A program made the translations under genes and the position numbers. A stretch of 64,000 nucleotides of DNA, taken from positions 1 through 64,000 of the forward strand of contig QCFC01000006.1 of assembly GCA_003278465.1 (NCBI GenBank), written 5' to 3'. This DNA comes from Prochlorococcus sp. AG-363-B04 (GTDB lineage Bacteria > Cyanobacteriota > Cyanobacteriia > PCC-6307 > Cyanobiaceae). Positions 56,806 to 64,000 of this stretch are shown piece by piece. How positions within the stretch are numbered: the first letter of the stretch is position 1; each line of letters starts with the position of its first letter. The notes below the pieces were generated by a model that did no database searches, was not told where the DNA came from, and saw only the letters and a list, made by a program, of their open reading frames with translations.

Positions 56806-56994
56806 AGATATCTATAAAGATCAGTTTTAGCTAGTGATCAATAGCTAAGTCTTGATGTTTTTTTACTAATTCCTTGCTGTTTCTTTTCAGATTTAAGAAA
56901 CTAGCAATTTATTTCCCTATATTTTTGCCTCATTATTCACTTCAATCTAGAATATAAGCCTTGTCAGCTAAGAAAACTAGATGATTTATTGATT

Positions 56995-57795
56995 TTATAA
57001 TTGTAATTCTGGTTTTGAAGGATCACTGATGTCAAGAGTTTTTAATTCTTTTCCTTCTAATTTTGATGGAAGAGCTTTAACAAGATGGATCAGTATTTGT
57101 ATCTTCTTATTGATTTCACCTTGATTTTGTCCCAATAGAATTAAAGGTAAATCTTCTGTTTGAAGGTTCATTTCTCCGTCAGGAGTTAAAGTGATTTTCT
57201 TTAAAGAGCTTCCTAACTTTTTTCGATGTTTTAGTACCTCTGCAATTCTTGCTCGGTGTTGTAATCTCCATCCTTCTATGGTTATCGATGTTTTTGGCAA
57301 AGATCCTTTACTTGCTATCTTCATGGGTATCCAGTTGGCATTCTGATCAACAACACCCATTTCTTGCTTTAGGTTTTTTATTCTATTTGCATAGGCAATT
57401 ACTTCTTTCTCCATGATTTGAATTTCTAATCCTGAAGGAATTAGATGACGCTGAATTACAACTGAACTAACAGGAAGATCATTTATTAATTTCCTTTTTA
57501 ACTCCTTAGGATTGATCTTTAATAATGGTTTTGGCTGAGTTAAACCGGCTGCTATGACAATATTCATATTTGAAATGTTCCTATTCCCTGATACCTTTAT
57601 ATGTTGCTTTGTGATTGGTATCCATCCATTGAGAATTAAGAGATATCCCAATACTCCAGAAGTAGAGGAATAGACAAATATTCTCCATAAATATATAAGA
57701 TTTTCTTTTTGATACTCCTGAAGAAGTTTTTTTCTTCTTTCTTTCCTTTTGTTTTTTGAGTTATTTGATGTTGTATAAGGCTGTTTATGGATCAC
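56995..57795 (-). CDS. ftsQ: FtsQ-like cell division protein (POTRA)
   Basis: This 266-residue protein has a basic cytoplasmic N-terminus (NKRKERRKKLLQEY), one TM helix (about 38-57) and an extracytoplasmic POTRA domain (HIKVSGNRNISNMNIVIAAG). A beta domain with ERVIAY-like EKEVIAYANRI follows. The position between ddl and ftsZ is the classic dcw arrangement. Its start overlaps the stop of the upstream gene by four bases. Confidence 0.8.
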   Translation of the reverse strand: MIHKQPYTTSNNSKNKRKERRKKLLQEYQKENLIYLWRIFVYSSTSGVLGYLLILNGWIPITKQHIKVSGNRNISNMNIVIAAGLTQPKPLLKINPKELKRKLINDLPVSSVVIQRHLIPSGLEIQIMEKEVIAYANRIKNLKQEMGVVDQNANWIPMKIASKGSLPKTSITIEGWRLQHRARIAEVLKHRKKLGSSLKKITLTPDGEMNLQTEDLPLILLGQNQGEINKKIQILIHLVKALPSKLEGKELKTLDISDPSKPELQL

Positions 57796-58202
57796 AGGTC
57801 ACACCTGGCCTTTGCCATTAATTGATCCATCCATAGTCTGGCGCGTTCAGCGTCAGCAAATGGAACATCCATTTCTTTTCCATTTCCTATTAACCTAAGT
57901 CTGCAACGACCTTGAGATTCCTGTGTTAAAGGAGCTTCACCTGATGTTAGAGCCATTAGCTCTACAAGCTCTACCTTTGTAATTTGAAAAGTACCTTGAT
58001 TTTTGAATTCTCCTGCTTCAAAAGTTGCCCAACAGAGCTTCCCTTCTTTAAGACAAGCGGCACCACTGCCATCGAGCTTTGCTAATTCAGATCCTTCTGC
58101 CCATATTCGGAAAAGATTTTGCCTCCGACGCTCCAGCCATCCAAGAGATGTTAGGAGTATGAATGCAAAAAGGAGTGGGAGCCAGAGTAATCCGTGAATC
58201 AT
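57792..58202 (-). CDS. conserved cyanobacterial membrane-anchored protein
   Basis: In this 136-residue protein the N-terminal helix (about 4-22, LLWLPLLFAFILLTSLGWL) anchors it. The rest is a small beta-rich domain ending ERARLWMDQLMAKARCDL. It sits between ddl and ftsQ with a 4-bp overlap to ftsQ, as in related picocyanobacteria. No function is known. Confidence 0.65.
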   Translation of the reverse strand: MIHGLLWLPLLFAFILLTSLGWLERRRQNLFRIWAEGSELAKLDGSGAACLKEGKLCWATFEAGEFKNQGTFQITKVELVELMALTSGEAPLTQESQGRCRLRLIGNGKEMDVPFADAERARLWMDQLMAKARCDL

Positions 58203-58249
58203 TAGCGGTTTCTAAGACAGCAATCTTAAAAGCAATGAAATTTCTATGG

Positions 58250-59311
58250 TTATTCTCCTGCTGATTCAACCAACTTGCTTACAAGCTGTTCGAGTGTGAC
58301 ACCTGATGCCTCCCAGAGCATTGGATACATGCTTTGCGATGTAAAGCCGGGGAGCGTGTTTATTTCATTGATCCATATTTCTTGAGAATCATCGTTATAG
58401 AAGAAATCTACTCTTGCTATCCCAAAAGCCTCTATCGCTTTGCAGGCTTGAATAGCTTGAAGTTGAATTTGGTTGGAAATTTCTATTGGCAGATCAGCTG
58501 GAATGATTGTTTTACTAAGTCCAGCGTTGTATTTGGTTTCGTAGTCATACCATTCGGCATTGAATCGGATTTCACCGATTACTGAACATTTGAGAACATC
58601 TCTACCAAGCACAGCGCATTCAAGCTCCCTAGCTATTACTCCTTTCTCTACTAAGATTCTTTTATCTAGTAATGCGGCTTTATTTAATCCTTCAATAAGT
58701 TCTGCATTGTTTTTAACCTTGCTAATTCCTACAGAAGACCCAAGATTTGCTGGCTTTGTGAAGGAGGGATATCCTATCTTGGATTCAATTTTATCTATTA
58801 TTTTTTGACGCATACTATTATTTTCCAAATCTTCTTTGTTTACTTTTAGATAAGGAGTTTGATGTAAACCTACAGCAGCAAATGCTGCCTTCATTGCTAA
58901 CTTGTCCATGCCAATTGCAGAGCCAAGAACTCCTGAACCAACAAAAGGTTTTTGCATGAGCTTGAACAATCCTTGAACTGTGCCATCTTCACCATTTGGC
59001 CCATGAAGAACAGGAAACCAAATTTGAATATTTTCAGACCCTTCTGGAAGTCTTGTTAGACCCTTTGGGAGAAGAGAATTTGTAATTGTATTTTTTGCGC
59101 TAGGTTTTTCTTCTTTTAAGATTTCTTCAGCCACTTCTGTTGACCACCATCGGCCTTCTTTATCTATGTAATAGGGATTGACTTTGTATTTCCTAATATT
59201 ATGACCACTTCTTAAGGAATTGATGACTGTTTTAGCAGAGAGGATAGATATCTCATGCTCTTCTGAAGCCCCTCCGAATACCACCCCTATAAGGATTTTA
59301 GTTGAAGGCAT
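58250..59311 (-). CDS. ddl: D-alanine--D-alanine ligase
   Basis: This 353-residue ATP-grasp enzyme of peptidoglycan precursor synthesis has [28 protein letters not shown], a [11 protein letters not shown] loop and a C-terminal [17 protein letters not shown] with the Mg-binding Asn/Glu. Length fits the family. It is the first gene of the short ddl-hypothetical-ftsQ run. Confidence 0.95.
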   Translation of the reverse strand: MPSTKILIGVVFGGASEEHEISILSAKTVINSLRSGHNIRKYKVNPYYIDKEGRWWSTEVAEEILKEEKPSAKNTITNSLLPKGLTRLPEGSENIQIWFPVLHGPNGEDGTVQGLFKLMQKPFVGSGVLGSAIGMDKLAMKAAFAAVGLHQTPYLKVNKEDLENNSMRQKIIDKIESKIGYPSFTKPANLGSSVGISKVKNNAELIEGLNKAALLDKRILVEKGVIARELECAVLGRDVLKCSVIGEIRFNAEWYDYETKYNAGLSKTIIPADLPIEISNQIQLQAIQACKAIEAFGIARVDFFYNDDSQEIWINEINTLPGFTSQSMYPMLWEASGVTLEQLVSKLVESAGE

Positions 59312-59369
59312 TAGTTTGCAGCAGCAATTGAACTTTGAATTCCCAGTTATTTAGAGAGACTTGGTTGGT

Positions 59370-60770
59370 TTATTTTAATGGGGTACCACTAAGTGAAAAG
59401 GATCGTACTTCGTCTATTTTAACTTGGACTAAATCGCCTACATTGTATGTAATATCAGATGGCCCATTTTTTGAAAAGAAAGTTAGTCTATTTGTTCTTG
59501 TTCTACCCATGATTTGATTTGAATCCCGAGGATTATCTGCCTCAACAAGTATCTGTTCGACTTTATTCAAATATCTATTATTTAGATTTCTTGCCACGGA
59601 TTCAACCAAATTATTAAGTTGCCGGAGCCTTTTGATTTTTACTTCTTCTGGAATTTGATTAGACCATGATGCCGCTGGTGTGTTTGGCCTAGGTGAATAT
59701 GCTGCAGTATTTACTTGGTCAAATTTTATATCTTTTATAATTCTGAGTGTCTGATTAAAATCTTCTTCTCTTTCTCCAGGAAAGGCCACAATTACATCAG
59801 AACTTATGGAAGCATAAGGCATTTTTTCTCTAATACTTTCTATGATCCTTTGGTATTTTTCAATCGTATATCCTCTAGCCATATGTTTGAGCATTTCATT
59901 ACTTCCGCTTTGAAAGGGGATATGGAAATGTTCACAAACCTTTGGTAACTCTGAACAGGCTTTAATTAATCTCTCGGTAAAATATCTAGGGTGACTTGTC
60001 GCAAAACGTATCCTCTCTATACCCTCTATGTCATGAATAAAATATAATAAATCAGTAAGTGTATTCTTTCTCCTGCCTTCGGCAGTTATCCCAGGAAGAT
60101 CTCTTCCATATGCATCAATGTTTTGCCCAAGAAGAGTTATTTCTTTATATCCACGAGATGCCAAGTCTTCTATTTCTTGTTTAATGGCATTAGCAGTTCT
60201 AGATTGCTCCTTACCTCTTACTGAGGGAACTACGCAGTAAGTGCATCGTTCATTGCATCCATAAATAACATTTACCCATGCACAAATTGAGCTGTCACGT
60301 CTCGCTGTGGTTAGGTCTTCAAGAATTTGATTATTGTCAGTTGCAACTACTTGTTGGCCATTTTCTACTTGACCGAGAAGTGTCTCTAGACGATTTGCAT
60401 GCTGGGGACCCATTATGAGATCAATTTCTGGTACACGCCTTAGTAATTTTTCTCCTTCCTGTTGTGCCACGCACCCTGCAACAACAAGTTTGAGTTTCGG
60501 ATCCAATCTTTTGCGAATAGCTTGCCGACCTAGATAGCTGTATACCTTTTGCTCAGCATTGTCACGGATAGTGCATGTGTTGTAGAGAACAAGATCTGCA
60601 TTTAGCTCTTGATCTGCCTGGTAGTACCCCATTGCTTCAAGAATTCCAGCCATTCTCTCTGAGTCAGCCTTGTTCATTTGACAGCCAAAAGTTGTAATCC
60701 AGTAGCTGCCTAGGGCTTGTTCAGTTGAAACACGCCTTGGGAGTTTTGTAGTAGAAGGAGAAGCTTGCAA
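59370..60770 (-). CDS. miaB: tRNA-2-methylthio-N6-dimethylallyladenosine synthase MiaB
   Basis: This 466-residue protein has an N-terminal UPF0004 domain ([14 protein letters not shown]) with the three auxiliary-cluster Cys, radical [14 protein letters not shown], and a C-terminal TRAM domain (about 400-460). It adds a methylthio group to A37 of tRNAs reading U-starting codons. Confidence 0.95.
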   Translation of the reverse strand: MQASPSTTKLPRRVSTEQALGSYWITTFGCQMNKADSERMAGILEAMGYYQADQELNADLVLYNTCTIRDNAEQKVYSYLGRQAIRKRLDPKLKLVVAGCVAQQEGEKLLRRVPEIDLIMGPQHANRLETLLGQVENGQQVVATDNNQILEDLTTARRDSSICAWVNVIYGCNERCTYCVVPSVRGKEQSRTANAIKQEIEDLASRGYKEITLLGQNIDAYGRDLPGITAEGRRKNTLTDLLYFIHDIEGIERIRFATSHPRYFTERLIKACSELPKVCEHFHIPFQSGSNEMLKHMARGYTIEKYQRIIESIREKMPYASISSDVIVAFPGEREEDFNQTLRIIKDIKFDQVNTAAYSPRPNTPAASWSNQIPEEVKIKRLRQLNNLVESVARNLNNRYLNKVEQILVEADNPRDSNQIMGRTRTNRLTFFSKNGPSDITYNVGDLVQVKIDEVRSFSLSGTPLK

Positions 60771-61011
60771 GATCTGAGGTTGTCTAGTGGATCTTATAAA
60801 AACTCACATTCAGCTCCAATTTTGGTTAGTAAAGTCTTAAGTGTGAAGTAAGACTTTCAAACTATTCCTGGATGGGAGTGATCTTATGAGAGTTGATTTT
60901 ATTTTGAATGATAGTAGTCAAGTTGTTTGTTATTCACTCAAATTAAAACTGAAAGATTCTTTGGACCTGCCACATCCTTCATCAGGTCTTTGTTCTCTTT
61001 GGGGTCTAGAG

Positions 61012-61085
61012 GGCGAGCGAGGGGATTCGAACCCCCGAATAGCGGCGCCACAAGCCGCTGCCTTAACCACTTGGCGACGCCCGCC
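61012..61085 (-). tRNA. tRNA-His (GTG anticodon)
   Basis: The 74-nt minus-strand sequence folds as a cloverleaf: acceptor arms GGCGGGC/GCTCGCC, D arm with CCAAGTGGTTAAGGC, anticodon stem/loop GCGGCTTGTGGCGCCGC with GTG (61049-61051), and T arm GGGGGTTCGAATCCCC. CCA is not encoded. No integrase or duplicated 3' end was seen next to it. Confidence 0.93.
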
Positions 61086-61543
61086 GCGTCTCTTAATAAT
61101 TTACCAATTTAACATTAATAAAGCTAAAAAAAAAGTTGCTAAAGCTTGAGTATTTATAGAAATCTTATGGTTAATTTTCTTGGTAGCTTTGATTCCGCAG
61201 GGCTTGTATGGAGTTGCCACTAAAAAAACGAGGCTTTGTTTAGATCTTTCATCATTAAGTGAGCTTTCCCTGATAAATCATTAAAAGTTAGGTCTTTTAC
61301 TGGGTTGAGACCATTAACAAAGAATTTCCAGAATTTAATAAAATATTACCTTTTTGCTTTTACTTGATCTTTCTTCCAAATTGGTTTTGATTTAGTCTTA
61401 TGTTTGCAATTTTGCTGTTAATGGCTTAGTTGGTAATGAGTTTAATGTCAGGAAACTCATTATTGCTAATAGCTGTTATAAGTTTATTAATGGCCTTTGT
61501 CTAATTTCTCTTGCTGTACTTATTTAATGTTTGTTTTTAGGAT
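61086..61543. other. intergenic, possible 22-aa hydrophobic ORF
   Basis: The gap before the amidohydrolase holds one short plus-strand ORF at 61436-61504 encoding a hydrophobic peptide (MSLMSGNSLLLIAVISLLMA). It could be a tiny membrane subunit, but I cannot match it to a known photosystem or cytochrome peptide. No other feature was recognised. Confidence 0.3.
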
Positions 61544-62791
61544 ATGGAAGTCATTAAAGCACTTGTGCCAAGAGGATTAGTTGTATTAGAAGGGAAGTCT
61601 TTAGAAGTTCCTGTAACTCCAGAGGGGCTTTGTTCATTACGTATTGAGATCAAAGATGGAAAAGTAGTTTCCTTACAAGCAGTTTCTCCTAAAGAAAAAA
61701 TACCTGATCAAATTGTTTTACCAAGGTTAATAGAGCCTCATGCTCATTTGGACAAGGCTTTCACATGGACTAATTTCCCAAATCTTTTTGGAACTTATAA
61801 TGATGCATATCAAGTGAATTTGGAAGAACATCAAGCTCGTACTTTCTTAAATGTAAAGAATCGTGCTGAACGTTCTTTGAGCTTGGCTTTGCAAAATGGG
61901 ATTAGAGCAGTTCGGAGCCATCTTGATAGTTTTGGGGAGCATGCCATCTCTACTTGGGAGGCAATGCTTGATGTGCAGCTTCATTGGAAGGACAAGTTAG
62001 AGCTGCAGTTTGTAGCTTTAACACCGCTTGAATATTGGAAAACAAAAGAAGGACATGATTTTGCGAATCGAGTTGCACAAAGTGGTGGGGTCATTGGCGG
62101 TGTTGTTGCTCCTCCTTTTAAGCCAAGAGAGTTGAAGGAGAATTTTCTAGAGACACTTAAACTTGCAGATCAATTGGGGTGTGGGATCGATTTGCATATT
62201 GATGAGTCTCAAATACAGCCAGCTGCATGCTTGAAGGAATTACTAAAAGTTTTAGATCAAATGAATATTGAAATACCAGTTACTTGTAGTCATGTAAGTA
62301 GCATGGGCTTGCTATCTTCGAAGAAATTAAGTCTTTTAGCTGATCGATTGGCAAAAAATAAAATCAATATTGTTGCATTACCAATGACCAATGCTTGGTT
62401 GCTTGGCAGATTACCTAGGTGTACCCCATCAGTGCGACCATTTGCTCCTATTAAGCAGCTTCAGAATGCCGGGGTTTCGGTCGCAGTAGGAGGGGACAAT
62501 GTTCAAGATCCTTGGTTCCCATGTGGAAATTTTGACCCATTAGCTTTGATGGCGTTTACATTGCCTTTTGCTCAGTTGGCACCATGGAATCGATTAGGTC
62601 TTGCACCTTTTACAACTTCATCAGCAAATCTTTTAAATCTTTCTTGGGATGGAATTCTTCAAAAAGGATGTCCTGCTGAGATTGTTCTTTTGGAAGCTAA
62701 AAGTTGGGTTGAGGCTCTTGCCTCTTCTCCACGAAGGAAGGTAATGGTGGGTGGACGATGGATAGACACCCAATTACGCAAAATCATTTAA
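61544..62791 (+). CDS. cytosine deaminase-like amidohydrolase
   Basis: This 415-residue protein of the amidohydrolase superfamily has the metal site PHAHLDK (His66, His68), a third His in DLHIDES, the SHVSS motif in the barrel, and the catalytic Asp region VAVGGDNVQDPW. It resembles the CodA group, which deaminates cytosine or related ring compounds. The true substrate is not clear. The FAD oxidase gene 13 bp downstream may be co-transcribed. Confidence 0.75.
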   Translation: MEVIKALVPRGLVVLEGKSLEVPVTPEGLCSLRIEIKDGKVVSLQAVSPKEKIPDQIVLPRLIEPHAHLDKAFTWTNFPNLFGTYNDAYQVNLEEHQARTFLNVKNRAERSLSLALQNGIRAVRSHLDSFGEHAISTWEAMLDVQLHWKDKLELQFVALTPLEYWKTKEGHDFANRVAQSGGVIGGVVAPPFKPRELKENFLETLKLADQLGCGIDLHIDESQIQPAACLKELLKVLDQMNIEIPVTCSHVSSMGLLSSKKLSLLADRLAKNKINIVALPMTNAWLLGRLPRCTPSVRPFAPIKQLQNAGVSVAVGGDNVQDPWFPCGNFDPLALMAFTLPFAQLAPWNRLGLAPFTTSSANLLNLSWDGILQKGCPAEIVLLEAKSWVEALASSPRRKVMVGGRWIDTQLRKII

Positions 62792-62804
62792 ACCACCAGA
62801 AGTC

Positions 62805-64000
62805 ATGACTAGATCTTTAAGATTGATGGAGTTGTATTCGGACTTGAAAAAAATCTCCGGTCTTGATTTATTCGAGTCAGAAAATGATTTAGATCGGTTT
62901 TCTAAAGATTGCTATAATTATTCACCTTTATTAAAAGAACAGCTTGAAGGATGTCGTGCAGAAATTGTTGTTAGACCTAATTCTTTAGAGGCAATTTTAG
63001 AAGTAGCTGCTTTGTGTAAAAGATATTGTATTTATTTGACTTTAAGAGGTTCTGGAACAGGGAATTATGGCCAATGCGTACCACTACTTGGAGGAGTTGT
63101 AATGTTGATGAATGGCTTAAGAAAGATTAGACATTTTGATTCTCAAACTGGTGTCGTAACTGTAGAAGCAGGTTGCTTATTGCGAGATCTTGATAGGTAC
63201 CTGTTAAATTATGGCCGTCAATTGCGTTTATCCCCGAGCACTTGGAGAAGTGCATCTGTTGGAGGCTTTTTAGCAGGTGGATCTGGAGGAATTGGCTCTG
63301 TACGCTGGGGATTCTTACGCGATCCAGGTCATCTTGAAGGTCTTGAGATAGTCACTCTTAATGATGTCCCGAGAATCCTCCAACTTAATTCTTCTTCTGC
63401 TGAATCTCTTAATCATGCATATGGGACTAATGGAATAATTACTGCTCTAAGCTTGACAACAACTACTTCTATTGCTTGGCAAGAAGTTATAATTAATTGC
63501 AAGGATTGGTTGATAGCAGTTAATCTTTTACGTCGTTGTTCTGCCTCTGCAATAGACCTAAATCTTTGCACTCTTCTTGAGCAAAGTATTGTTGAGAAGC
63601 TACCTAAATGGTTTTGTGAGAAAAATGATGAACATCGTCTTCTTTTTCTTGTTGCGCCTGATGGTGTTAGTACGCTTAATCGGTTAACGAAAGAAGTTGG
63701 TGCAAGCTTCTTTTTACTAGGACCTGAAGATGATAAGAGTGGAAAATCCTTAAGGGAATTGAGTTGGAATCATACGACTCTTCATATGCGTTCTGTAGAT
63801 CCAACTTGGACCTATTTACAGATGCTTCTACCTGATCCCGAAATAGATGCAATGACCTCACTTAAGCAGCGTTGGGGGGAGGATTGGTTATGGCATTTAG
63901 AAGTGGTTAGGCAACAAGGTCAGCAGCGTCTGGCTGCATTACCTGTAGTGAGATGGAGAAGTTCAGGACAGCTAGAAGAGATGATTAGTGATTGCAAGCA
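62805..64000 (+). CDS. FAD-binding oxidase (GlcD/VAO-like), partial
   Basis: The ORF starts MTRSLRLMEL and runs off the right edge after about 398 codons. The N-terminal FAD-binding domain is clear: RGSGTGNYGQCVPLLGGVV and SASVGGFLAGGSGGIGS, with YGTNGIITALSL. The family oxidises 2-hydroxy acids and similar compounds (for example glycolate oxidase GlcD). The partial C-terminal part prevents a finer call. It lies 13 bp after the amidohydrolase gene, suggesting an operon. Confidence 0.75.
   Translation, partial: MTRSLRLMELYSDLKKISGLDLFESENDLDRFSKDCYNYSPLLKEQLEGCRAEIVVRPNSLEAILEVAALCKRYCIYLTLRGSGTGNYGQCVPLLGGVVMLMNGLRKIRHFDSQTGVVTVEAGCLLRDLDRYLLNYGRQLRLSPSTWRSASVGGFLAGGSGGIGSVRWGFLRDPGHLEGLEIVTLNDVPRILQLNSSSAESLNHAYGTNGIITALSLTTTTSIAWQEVIINCKDWLIAVNLLRRCSASAIDLNLCTLLEQSIVEKLPKWFCEKNDEHRLLFLVAPDGVSTLNRLTKEVGASFFLLGPEDDKSGKSLRELSWNHTTLHMRSVDPTWTYLQMLLPDPEIDAMTSLKQRWGEDWLWHLEVVRQQGQQRLAALPVVRWRSSGQLEEMISDCK

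Noticed and set aside
61012-61085. tRNA-His as an island attachment site
   Set aside because: No integrase or repeated tRNA 3' end was found nearby, and the surroundings are core genes.
60886-61149. Plus-strand ORF of 87 codons
   Set aside because: It runs across the tRNA-His gene on the other strand.

Overview
The window looks like a low-light type Prochlorococcus chromosome, or a very close marine picocyanobacterium. The evidence is an AT-rich genome, cyanobacterial core genes in their usual neighbourhoods (clpR-clpP3, ddl-ftsQ-ftsZ-panB, cobD-ilvC), proteins of cyanobacterial type, and many tiny lineage-specific ORFs. The exact strain cannot be fixed from sequence alone.

Three regions are visible. 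(1) About 1-13.5 kb is accessory DNA with a high density of small genes and gene debris. A serine recombinase leads a compact minus-strand operon of up to ten very small genes (3569 down to 1202) whose starts and stops overlap. The recombinase 5' end is repeated as a perfect 73-bp inverted repeat at 628-700 and 3544-3616. Decayed copies of pieces of the same operon lie at 4678-4992, 8065-8335 and 10659-11010. The region also holds a fragment of a phage-type DNA ligase, a thiamine-diphosphate carboligase, the stump of a second one, an SDR enzyme and a 2OG-Fe(II) oxygenase. (2) About 13.5-46 kb is a surface-polysaccharide/glycosylation island of low GC. Its centre is a long minus-strand operon (29988 to 19061): nucleotidyltransferase, GmhA-type isomerase, methyltransferase, zinc-type dehydrogenase, an HldE-like protein with reversed domain order, two sugar epimerase/dehydratases, an E1-alpha/E1-beta thiamine enzyme pair, and two tandem paralogs of unknown function. 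A radical-SAM/two-SDR operon, FkbM methyltransferases, TPR-fused glycosyl- and methyltransferases, and a DUF6165-like protein complete it. (3) About 46-64 kb is core genome: glycosyltransferase and initiating sugar-phosphate transferase at the island edge, then cobD, ilvC, clpP3, clpR, a PIN/TRAM protein, hemW-like, panB, SRP RNA, ftsZ, a J-domain protein, ftsQ, ddl, miaB, tRNA-His, an amidohydrolase and a truncated FAD oxidase.

A working model for the island is that the isomerase, kinase/nucleotidyltransferase and pyrophosphorylase make an activated heptose-like sugar. Epimerases, SDRs, the thiamine enzymes and the dehydrogenase would tailor it, and TPR-linked transferases would attach it to lipid-linked or protein acceptors. 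The lipid carrier step would be done by the WcaJ/WbaP-type transferase at 47.4 kb. That model is inference from gene content; the individual family calls rest on visible motifs.

The most unusual items are the recombinase operon with its inverted repeats and scattered relics, the heptose/E1 cluster with its two unknown tandem paralogs, the 33-residue repeat array fused to a GT61-like domain, and a cobD gene whose conserved N-terminus has only a CTG as possible start.
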